Origin: Magnetovibrio sp.
GTDB taxonomy: Bacteria; Pseudomonadota; Alphaproteobacteria; Rhodospirillales; Casp-alpha2
NCBI GenBank assembly: GCA_002722175.1
Contig: PBKU01000018.1
Coordinates: 1 to 64,000 of the forward strand
DNA: 64,000 bases
Direction of reading: 5' to 3'
This document shows positions 8,179 to 15,285 of the stretch, in pieces; position 1 is the first letter of the stretch; every line of letters begins with the position of its first letter. The notes beneath the pieces are model-generated. The model was not told where the DNA came from, searched no databases, and was given only the letters and a program-made list of their open reading frames with translations. A program made the position numbers and the translations under genes.

Positions 8179-9315
8179 ATGGATCAACTAATGGAAATCT
8201 CAAGGGGTAACTCTGCTTATATTCACCCTCGGGATTGGCTGGTCGGGTTGCAGAATCATATTATGAATAGTCCAAGATATTCGGCTCTACATAAAACGTT
8301 CCCTTTTCAGCCCGAAGCATTTTCAAATGTAGAAAGTGCAATTGAATTTCATTTATCTGTTACGTGGCATTGTCGTTTCTCCTACGATAACCAGCTCAAA
8401 GATAAAATCATTGCTGCTATAAGAGACTTCCAGCGAGAGCACTTAAATATACCGACATTTTCACGTATGAGTGTAGCCCTAAAAGACGAAAGGGTAGCTG
8501 AACTCAATGAGCATGGTTACACGGAATTGCCGCTTATCTCGGAAAAAAAAATTTGCGAAATTAAGGAATATTTAAATGAGAAGGCTTTGGTTCCTAGCTA
8601 TATAACTGATGCAGATGAACGCATCCCATTAACTCAGGCGAGGAAAACTCTGAACGTGGGTTATTACCCTGTTGATTGTGTATTAGATTGTCCCCACGTC
8701 ATCAACATTGCAAGCGATCCAAACACCTTAGCTATTATAGAACAATATCTTGGGGCAATCCCTACACTTATCAATTCGACAATATGGTGGTCATTTGCTG
8801 ATCGAATAAAAGCAAAAGATGCACAATTATTTCATATTGATAATGAAGACTACCGGTTTTGTAAGCTGTTTATTTATCTGACAGATGTAGACCTGCAGTC
8901 AGGCCCCCATGTTTACATGGAGAAAACGCATCGTATCGATTTCTTAAAACAGCAAAGAGAGAACAGTCATCTTGATCCAGAAGAATTTGATAATTGGTAT
9001 CTGAAGACGCTAAGAAAATCAGACAAAGACACGTTTGACTTCTTGGAGGCATCGCCAAGATATTTTGTTGGGCAAAAAGGTAGTCAGTTTCTAGTTGATA
9101 CCTCTGGTATTCACAAAGGTGAATTGCCTGTTAAATCTGACCGTCTGGTTTGTCAGTTTACTTATGGATTATTACCAAAACCGCTTTCAAAGTATTCCCC
9201 TAAGGTAGTTGTTCTTGATAAGGATTGTCCGATTATGCCAAGGGCGTTTACTCAACTCCCATACTCTTATGTCAACAGGATTTTTCTGCAAAGAGGCCCT
9301 GTGAAAATCAACTAA
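8179..9315 (+). CDS. Phytanoyl-CoA dioxygenase (PhyH) family protein
   Basis: A 378-residue Fe(II)/2-oxoglutarate-dependent oxygenase candidate. The metal triad can be placed as H219-x-D221 in LFHIDNEDY and H312 in TSGIHKGELP, with R322 as the likely 2-oxoglutarate-binding Arg ten residues later. About 100 residues precede the domain. Such enzymes hydroxylate lipids or small molecules, and the substrate here is unknown. It is encoded divergently from the GSCFA gene; the TPP riboswitch begins about 60 bases after its stop. The start ATG at 8179 is the first of two close ATGs (the second at 8191). Confidence 0.8.
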   Translation: MDQLMEISRGNSAYIHPRDWLVGLQNHIMNSPRYSALHKTFPFQPEAFSNVESAIEFHLSVTWHCRFSYDNQLKDKIIAAIRDFQREHLNIPTFSRMSVALKDERVAELNEHGYTELPLISEKKICEIKEYLNEKALVPSYITDADERIPLTQARKTLNVGYYPVDCVLDCPHVINIASDPNTLAIIEQYLGAIPTLINSTIWWSFADRIKAKDAQLFHIDNEDYRFCKLFIYLTDVDLQSGPHVYMEKTHRIDFLKQQRENSHLDPEEFDNWYLKTLRKSDKDTFDFLEASPRYFVGQKGSQFLVDTSGIHKGELPVKSDRLVCQFTYGLLPKPLSKYSPKVVVLDKDCPIMPRAFTQLPYSYVNRIFLQRGPVKIN

Positions 9316-9373
9316 AAAAAAATGCCAACATCGCTTGACTAGGTTGTTAAAAAGCATCACAGTAAATTGATCC

Positions 9374-9472
9374 ACGGGGAGCCTCTAAATAACAATGGGG
9401 CTGAGATTTCGCCAGACACATTGGTAAAAACCCGTTGAACCTGAACCAGTTAATTCTGGCGTAGGGATGGAG
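9374..9472 (+). promoter_or_regulatory. TPP riboswitch (THI element)
   Basis: The conserved blocks of the thiamin pyrophosphate aptamer are present in order: GGGGAGCC (9377-9384), GGGGCTGAGA (9397-9406), ACCCGTTGAACCTGA (9430-9444) and CCAGTTAATTCTGGCGTAGGGA (9446-9467). The 3' edge carries GGAG (9469-9472), the apparent Shine-Dalgarno of the ATG at 9477, so TPP binding would hide the ribosome-binding site. No terminator hairpin lies between aptamer and start codon, which favours control of translation initiation. Confidence 0.96.
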
Positions 9473-9476
9473 CGTA

Positions 9477-10229
9477 ATGGTGATTCTGAACAGCAAATCT
9501 AAAGAAGAAGACCTTGTTTTAACAGTTAGAAATCTTTCTTACAAAGATAGAGTACTTTTTGACGAACTTGAGTTTGTCCTGGAAAAAGGTAAATGGACGA
9601 GCTTAATGGGCATTAGTGGAATTGGAAAGACTACGATTCTGCGACTTATTGCAGGCTTGGCCTCAGAATTTTCATCTGGAACATCTATAGTACACTCCCG
9701 AAAGATATCCGGGGAATTAGCATATATGTCCCAAGTTGACTTATTGTTTCCATGGTTAAACGTTTTAGATAATGTTACTTTAGGGGCTCGTTTGAGGGGG
9801 GAGGAGTGTTCCAAAGATAGAGCGTTGGAATTGTTACGTAGCGTTGGCCTTTACGCCAATGCTGCGGACATGCCTTCATCCCTCTCAGTGGGTATGCGTC
9901 AAAGAGTTGCTTTAGCACGGACACTAATGGAAGACCGGCCATTTATTTTGATGGATGAACCATTTTCTTCCCTCGATTCTCTAACTAAAGTTCGGTTGCA
10001 AGATCTAGCCGCTGAGATGCTCCAAGATAAAACGGTTTTATTAGTAACGCATGATCCACTTGAGGCATATCGTCTTAGTGACAGTATTTATGTTCTTTCT
10101 GGTCAACCAGCCTGCCTTGATAGCACCATCAAACCTGCGGGTGCTCCTCCTCGCATGATTGAGAATTCTGAAGTGCTACAGGGCCAGGCAGAATTACTTG
10201 CTCGTCTATCGAAAGCTGAAGCACCATGA
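9477..10229 (+). CDS. thiZ: ABC transporter ATP-binding protein, ThiZ-like (thiamin precursor uptake)
   Basis: A 250-residue ATPase with Walker A GISGIGKTT (residues 45-53), signature LSVGM (136-140, in place of LSGGQ), Walker B ILMDEP (157-162) and switch His in VTHDPLEA. The short length without a C-terminal regulatory domain and the relation to TauB/SsuB-type ATPases fit ThiZ. The TPP riboswitch immediately upstream ties the operon to thiamin. It overlaps the permease gene by four bases (ATGA). Together with the permease and binding protein it should import a hydroxymethylpyrimidine-type precursor such as formylaminopyrimidine; that substrate is known for the family and inferred here. Confidence 0.92.
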   Translation: MVILNSKSKEEDLVLTVRNLSYKDRVLFDELEFVLEKGKWTSLMGISGIGKTTILRLIAGLASEFSSGTSIVHSRKISGELAYMSQVDLLFPWLNVLDNVTLGARLRGEECSKDRALELLRSVGLYANAADMPSSLSVGMRQRVALARTLMEDRPFILMDEPFSSLDSLTKVRLQDLAAEMLQDKTVLLVTHDPLEAYRLSDSIYVLSGQPACLDSTIKPAGAPPRMIENSEVLQGQAELLARLSKAEAP

Positions 10230-10957
10230 AACTATTCCGGATATTTACAATAGCTATTGCTTTCCTCGTGGCGTGGCATTTATTTACCTTGTTGACGGGG
10301 ATTGAGTTTTTTATTTTACCACCCCCAGCTCATGTGGGCACTGCTTTAATCAATCATTCCTATGATCTGGCCGGGCATGCTCTAACAACCTTTATCGAAA
10401 TAATGCTAGGCCTCATTTTTGGAACAGGTCTAGGCGCGTTATGTGCGTTAGTCATGATGGTCTTTCAATCTGTTAGGCTTTGGCTCTTGCCGGTCTTAGT
10501 AATAAGTCAAGCGGTCCCAGTTTTTGCATTGGCGCCAATTTTAGTGATTTGGTTGGGTTATGGAATGGCTTCCAAAATAGCAATGGCCACCTTGATTATT
10601 TTTTTTCCGGTTACAGCGACAATGTTTGATGGTTTACGGCAGACAAAACAAGGCTTTCTTGACTTGGCGAATTCAATGAATGCATCCCGTTCGGCTATCT
10701 TAATTCACGTTCGTATACCGTCGGCACTGCCCTCCTTTGCATCGGGGTTGCGTGTAGCAACTGCAGTTGCACCGATTGGTGCAATTGTGGGGGAATGGGT
10801 AGGATCTAGCGAAGGATTGGGTTTTATCATGCTGCATGCGAATGCGCGGTTGCAAATCGACTTAATGTTCGCTGCATTATTAATATTAGCAATTATGGCT
10901 GTAACACTATATTTCACAATAGATCAACTTCTTCAAAAGGTTATCATTCAACATTAA
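10226..10957 (+). CDS. thiX: ABC transporter permease, ThiX-like
   Basis: A 243-residue inner-membrane permease of the TauC/SsuC/ThiX type with about six hydrophobic segments. The ATPase-contact loop reads DLANSMNASRSAILIHVRIPSALPSFASGLRVATAVAPIGAIVGEW around residues 150-196, the standard EAA loop followed by the AxAPIGAIVGEW signature of this subfamily. Its start ATG overlaps the stop of thiZ (ATGA), so the two are translationally coupled. It belongs to the riboswitch-controlled operon and should be repressed when TPP is plentiful. Confidence 0.92.
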   Translation: MKLFRIFTIAIAFLVAWHLFTLLTGIEFFILPPPAHVGTALINHSYDLAGHALTTFIEIMLGLIFGTGLGALCALVMMVFQSVRLWLLPVLVISQAVPVFALAPILVIWLGYGMASKIAMATLIIFFPVTATMFDGLRQTKQGFLDLANSMNASRSAILIHVRIPSALPSFASGLRVATAVAPIGAIVGEWVGSSEGLGFIMLHANARLQIDLMFAALLILAIMAVTLYFTIDQLLQKVIIQH

Positions 10958-10992
10958 TAATTACTAAAGATTTGATGGAGATAAGAAGTATC

Positions 10993-11937
10993 ATGAAAAA
11001 ATTAATGTTCTTTTTAGGCGCCTTCCTTTTTCAACTTTCACCCACACATCTTGCTGCTGAGAGTAGAATAACGGTTCTCCTCGATTGGTTTGTTAACCCT
11101 GACCACGCTCCGCTGATCGTAGCCAAAGAGAAAGGATATTTCAAAGAAAAGGGGCTAGTTGTTTCGTTCGTAGCTCCTGCAGACCCGAACGATCCGCCAA
11201 AGTTAGTTGCAGCCAACAAAGCTGAGATAGCAGTTTCCTACCAACCCCAACTATATATTCAAGTGAATGCAGGTCTCCCCTTAATTCGTATCGGCACTTT
11301 GATCAGCACTCCCCTCAATTCGTTGGTGGTTTTAGCTGATGGACCTATAAAGAGTATCTCGGACTTTAAGGGAAAGAAGATTGGATATTCAGTTGGAGGT
11401 TTTGAAGACGCGCTATTAAAAGCAATGTTGAACAAATCTGGTCTATACCTATCTGATGTTGAGTTGATTAATGTGAATTTTTCATTATCTCCGGCTCTTA
11501 TTAGCGGCAAGGTGGATGGTGTGATCGGAGCGTTCAGAAATTTTGAACTTAATCAGATGGATATAGTAAAACATCCAGGAAGGGCATTTTTCCCTGAAGA
11601 AGAGGGTGTTCCAGCCTACGATGAGCTTATCCTAGTAGCCAGCAAGCAAAAAATTCATAATGCGCAATACCGATCTTTTCTTGAGGGGGTAGAAAAAGGT
11701 GTTCAATTTCTAGTTAACTATCCGAAAGAAAGTTGGAATTTGTTCATTGGGAAATACAAAGCACTAAATGATGAACTTAATCGACGGGCGTGGGGAGACA
11801 CCTTGCCGCGATTTGCGCTTCGTCCCGCTGCCCTTGATAAAGCGCGTTATGTTCGTTTTGGAAAATTTCTCAAGAAACAGGGCCTGATAGAAATGGTTCT
11901 TCCAGTCGAGGATTATGCAATTGAGTTACCGCACTAA
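10993..11937 (+). CDS. thiY: Periplasmic binding protein, ThiY/NMT1-like
   Basis: A 314-residue binding protein of the THI5/NMT1 group. The signal peptide starts MKKLMFFLGAFLFQLSP with likely cleavage near AAES, and the mature protein begins ITVLLDWFVNPDHAPLIVAKEKGYF, a hallmark of HMP/formylaminopyrimidine-binding ThiY proteins. TTG and ATG codons lie in frame at 10972 and 10975, but the ATG at 10993 gives a proper signal peptide and has GGAG and AAG-rich bases upstream. It is last in the thiZXY operon and ends three bases from the convergent rhodanese gene. No thiC, tenA or thiD lies nearby, so the imported compound must be processed by enzymes encoded elsewhere. Confidence 0.92.
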   Translation: MKKLMFFLGAFLFQLSPTHLAAESRITVLLDWFVNPDHAPLIVAKEKGYFKEKGLVVSFVAPADPNDPPKLVAANKAEIAVSYQPQLYIQVNAGLPLIRIGTLISTPLNSLVVLADGPIKSISDFKGKKIGYSVGGFEDALLKAMLNKSGLYLSDVELINVNFSLSPALISGKVDGVIGAFRNFELNQMDIVKHPGRAFFPEEEGVPAYDELILVASKQKIHNAQYRSFLEGVEKGVQFLVNYPKESWNLFIGKYKALNDELNRRAWGDTLPRFALRPAALDKARYVRFGKFLKKQGLIEMVLPVEDYAIELPH

Positions 11938-11940
11938 TTT

Positions 11941-12264
11941 TCAGGCTGTATCAGTTTGTAACCCAGCATTTTGCCAACCTGCAATTCCGGTTGAAACATG
12001 GTACGCTTTTTCTAAAAACCCACGTTCCAAAAGAAAATTACCAACTTGGCGAGATCGGACGCCATGACCGCAAATTAATACGGTCTTTTTTCCAGGTTCG
12101 TTTGGTATTTCTGAAGGATTAAATTCAGATAATGGGAGGTGAATCGCCCCGGCGACCTTGGCTTCAGTTAATTCTTGAGATTCACGAATGTCGACTAATA
12201 TCGCTTCGTTTTCGTCTAACCATCTCTTAACCTCTTGCGGGGATGAATCTATTAACTTAAACAT
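11941..12264 (-). CDS. Single-domain rhodanese-like protein
   Basis: A 107-residue cytosolic sulfurtransferase candidate. The active-site loop is CGHGVR with catalytic Cys65, preceded by VDIRES and GAIHLPLSEF, the conserved rhodanese substructures; it ends IAGWQNAG as the family usually does. AAGGA lies nine bases upstream of ATG 12264. It converges on thiY with a three-base gap, leaving no room for a separate terminator, so the two 3' ends must overlap as RNA. A sulfur-transfer role in thiamin thiazole formation would fit the neighbourhood, but that is inference; most such proteins are of unknown donor and acceptor. Confidence 0.9.
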   Translation of the reverse strand: MFKLIDSSPQEVKRWLDENEAILVDIRESQELTEAKVAGAIHLPLSEFNPSEIPNEPGKKTVLICGHGVRSRQVGNFLLERGFLEKAYHVSTGIAGWQNAGLQTDTA

Positions 12265-12438
12265 TAAATAGTGTCCTTTTGATAAAACACAGTTTTAGTA
12301 TTCAGAAAGTTACTGTCTAAAAAAACACGCTTCTTTCGAGTCAATATAAAATCCTATTATTTTTTCCTCTAATACATGTAACTCTGAGCTTTGCACTGTG
12401 CCTATTATTGTTATTTCTAAGCTATTAGAAAGAGAAAA

Positions 12439-12675
12439 TTATTGGCACTTAAAGATATTTAAATTCGATGGTGTTTTTGTTTTCCATTTCCTAATACAGG
12501 CGCTATCAACAAACCGGTTCACCCGGACTGTATACTTTATATTACTTGCTCTCTCATCATGGTATGTATAGGGAAGGTGAATGGCAAACCATATGATTGC
12601 TGGAATAATTGAGATAACTATATTTCGCCAGATTGCCGGCCAGAGACTGTTGGTTTTATTGTTTTTTTCGGGCAT
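12439..12675 (-). CDS. Possible small membrane protein (78 aa)
   Basis: Not recognised. The reading frame has a polar N-terminus, one hydrophobic helix (about residues 13-35, PAIWRNIVISIIPAIIWFA) and a basic C-terminal tail. No convincing ribosome-binding site precedes the ATG at 12675, so coding status is uncertain. It lies between the rhodanese gene and the divergent Atm1-type exporter in a 628-base stretch that otherwise holds no gene. Confidence 0.3.
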   Translation of the reverse strand: MPEKNNKTNSLWPAIWRNIVISIIPAIIWFAIHLPYTYHDERASNIKYTVRVNRFVDSACIRKWKTKTPSNLNIFKCQ

Positions 12676-12892
12676 TTCGATGTGACCAATGTTATGCGCA
12701 CAGTTTGCCTAAAAGAAGTTAAGAAACGGTGTGTGTAACAGAGTATATTTTTTTTTATTTTCTGCGGCTTACATAACGTCTAAAAATTCCTTGGAAGTTT
12801 GGTAACCGCATTATTGTAAATGGAGCAGCAACCCGCTTTCAGACTATTAATTCCAGCTACGCTGTTAAATAGTTTTAAAAGGTGTTTGTCTG

Positions 12893-14722
12893 ATGAAAAA
12901 TAAATCCTATCCAGCCAAGGCGAGAATCGCTCGGCAAGACTTAGGTGTAATTAGTTCAATTTTACCTTACCTTTGGCCTGAGGATAAGGGGTTGCGTATC
13001 CGCGTGGTTGCTGCCGTAGGTTTTCTTGTTGTTGCAAAAATTGCTAACGTAATTGTCCCCATTTTCTATAAGGAGGCTGTAGATTTATTGTCTCCTGCTT
13101 CTTCTGCTGAAGTTGTTTTACCATTGGGCTTGATCCTAGGCTATGGCCTGATCCGATTGCTAGCACATGTATTTGGTGAATTGCGGGATGCCATATTTAC
13201 GCGTGTTGCACAGGGCGCAGTTAGGGCTGCCGGTGTAAAAACATTTGACCGTCTTCACAATCTATCTGTTCGATTCCATCTTGATCGTAAGACAGGAGGG
13301 ATAAGTCGGTCTATAGAACGCGGTACAAAGGGCATAGAGTTTCTCTTGCGTTTTATGCTTTTTAATATTGTTCCAACTTTTTTTGAAATTGTTCTGATTT
13401 GTGGAATTTTATGGAAACTATATGGGCCTTCGTTTTCTTTAATTACCTTTTCAACTTTATTTGGATATATAACGTGGACTTTAATTGTCACGGAATGGCG
13501 TCTTAAGTTTCGCCGCCAAATGAACGAGACGGAAAACAATGCTAATAGTAAAGCTATTGATAGTCTGCTTAACTTCGAAACTGTCAAATATTTTGGTAAT
13601 GAGAGTTTTGAAGTTAAGCGGTTCGACAGTGCACTAAAAGATTACGAAAATGCAGCGGTAAAGAGTTCCTCTTCTCTAGCTTTCCTTAACATAGGCCAGG
13701 GAATTATTGTTGCAGTAGGATTAACTCTCATCATGGTGTTAGCAGGCAAGGGTGTTGTTTCCAATGACATGACTTTGGGTGACTTTGTCTTAGTCAATAC
13801 ATATTTGATTCAATTGTATCTACCCCTTAATTTCCTTGGTTTTGTTTATCGTGAAATAAAACGATCGTTGATTGACATAGAGAATATGTTCGCTCTTCTT
13901 AATGAGTCAGGTGACATTGTAGAGAAGAAAAATGCCTTAACATCTCTTGTGACTGACGGGAGCATTAAATTTGAGGGTGTTTCATTCTCTTATAGTGATA
14001 GCCCCGCGGTTCTGGAGGATATAACTTTTACTGTAAATTCAGGAAAACGAACTGCTATTGTTGGTCCAAGTGGAGTTGGGAAATCAACTATTGGTCGCCT
14101 GCTTTTGCGCTTTTACGATGTAAGTAATGGTAAAATTCTGATCGATGGTACAGATATCCGCGATGTTACGCTAAGGAGTGTTAGGTCTTCTATTGGGATT
14201 ATCCCCCAGGACACCATACTTTTTAACGAGACGATCTATTATAATATTTCTTACGGGTGTCCAGAGGCGTCTAATAGCGAAATAGAAAGAGCTGCTAAAG
14301 CAGCTGAAGTCCACGACTTCATAAGCGGTCTGCCGAGAGGATATCAGACAATTGTGGGTGAGCGAGGGCTAAAGCTTTCTGGCGGGGAGAAGCAGCGAGT
14401 TTTAATTGCCAGGACTATTCTTAAGAACCCCAAAATATTAATTTTAGATGAGGCAACGTCAGCTCTTGATACTCGGACAGAGCAAGAAATAATGGGATCA
14501 ATAGTTGAACTTTCCAGGGATCGTACTACGATTATAATCGCTCATCGTTTATCAACAGTTGTAGCTGCAGATGAAATATTAGTTCTTGAAAAAGGTCGAA
14601 TTTGTGAGAGTGGAACGCATGAAATGCTCTTGGCTAATAATGGGCTTTACGCCTCTATGTGGCAGCTTCAACAAGAAACGGCAAGAGCGCTTGAGATTCA
14701 TGAAAGAGCTGCCAAGATGTAA
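12893..14722 (+). CDS. ABC exporter of the Atm1/HMT1 family (permease fused to ATPase)
   Basis: A 609-residue half-transporter that dimerises in the inner membrane. Six transmembrane helices occupy about residues 35-330, with the family motif NFETVKYFGNE; the ATPase domain has Walker A GPSGVGKST (391-399), signature LSGGEKQR (from 495) and Walker B ILILDEATSALD (around 515-526). The NFETVKYF stretch is characteristic of Atm1/ABCB7-type exporters linked to glutathione-bound sulfur or metal species and cytosolic iron-sulfur assembly. AAGGTG lies upstream of ATG 12893. It is transcribed alone and converges on the pseudokinase pair. Confidence 0.92.
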   Translation: MKNKSYPAKARIARQDLGVISSILPYLWPEDKGLRIRVVAAVGFLVVAKIANVIVPIFYKEAVDLLSPASSAEVVLPLGLILGYGLIRLLAHVFGELRDAIFTRVAQGAVRAAGVKTFDRLHNLSVRFHLDRKTGGISRSIERGTKGIEFLLRFMLFNIVPTFFEIVLICGILWKLYGPSFSLITFSTLFGYITWTLIVTEWRLKFRRQMNETENNANSKAIDSLLNFETVKYFGNESFEVKRFDSALKDYENAAVKSSSSLAFLNIGQGIIVAVGLTLIMVLAGKGVVSNDMTLGDFVLVNTYLIQLYLPLNFLGFVYREIKRSLIDIENMFALLNESGDIVEKKNALTSLVTDGSIKFEGVSFSYSDSPAVLEDITFTVNSGKRTAIVGPSGVGKSTIGRLLLRFYDVSNGKILIDGTDIRDVTLRSVRSSIGIIPQDTILFNETIYYNISYGCPEASNSEIERAAKAAEVHDFISGLPRGYQTIVGERGLKLSGGEKQRVLIARTILKNPKILILDEATSALDTRTEQEIMGSIVELSRDRTTIIIAHRLSTVVAADEILVLEKGRICESGTHEMLLANNGLYASMWQLQQETARALEIHERAAKM

Positions 14723-14764
14723 ATGGAATTTGCTGAAGCTAAATCTAGTACAAGTAAGTGAGGT

Positions 14765-15259
14765 TTATTCTGGTTTAGTGTCTACCGCTAATTTCTCAGT
14801 AGACGGGTCTGCAGGTATTAAGGTTTCGCCCCACTCCTCAACTAGTTTAGTTTGCACAACCCGGAGAAGGTTGAGGCGGCGTTGGGCTATTGCTTGAAGT
14901 ACAGAGGATATAATTGGTGGTAAAACCATAAATATTATCAAGCCAAAACCTGCAGAAGCATACATAATAAGCAAAGGGAAAATTTCAGAAAATATGGTGT
15001 TTGCTGCGCTAATGTTGTTATGGCTACCCCAAAGCTCTAACAGATAAACAAAAACTCCACAGAAATTACCTCCAGCTATACAATAGACCGAATATTTATC
15101 TTCAGTTCGATCAATAAAGGTTGCGATGGCTGTTGGCACCATGCCTACACATACAAGCATAATGGTTGGAAACGCAACAATTGTTAAGCAAACGAGGATT
15201 ACGGCATACCAAATATATGTGGTAATTTTCTGCTGCTGAATTGGGTCGGTTTCAGACAT
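14765..15259 (-). CDS. Small multi-pass membrane protein, partner of the pseudokinase gene
   Basis: About 164 residues, not recognised. Hydrophobic segments lie near residues 15-45 (two closely spaced), 58-75 and 95-125, giving three to four membrane passes, followed by a polar C-terminal tail of about 45 residues including QAIAQRRLNLLRVVQTKLVEEWG. I chose ATG 15259, with GGAGG and GAG bases upstream; an in-frame TTG at 15283 would start only two bases after the upstream stop. The same strand and short gap to the pseudokinase imply one operon and a shared membrane complex. It ends 42 bases from the convergent exporter gene. Confidence 0.7.
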   Translation of the reverse strand: MSETDPIQQQKITTYIWYAVILVCLTIVAFPTIMLVCVGMVPTAIATFIDRTEDKYSVYCIAGGNFCGVFVYLLELWGSHNNISAANTIFSEIFPLLIMYASAGFGLIIFMVLPPIISSVLQAIAQRRLNLLRVVQTKLVEEWGETLIPADPSTEKLAVDTKPE

Positions 15260-15285
15260 TAATTGTACTCTAACCTCCAACAAAA

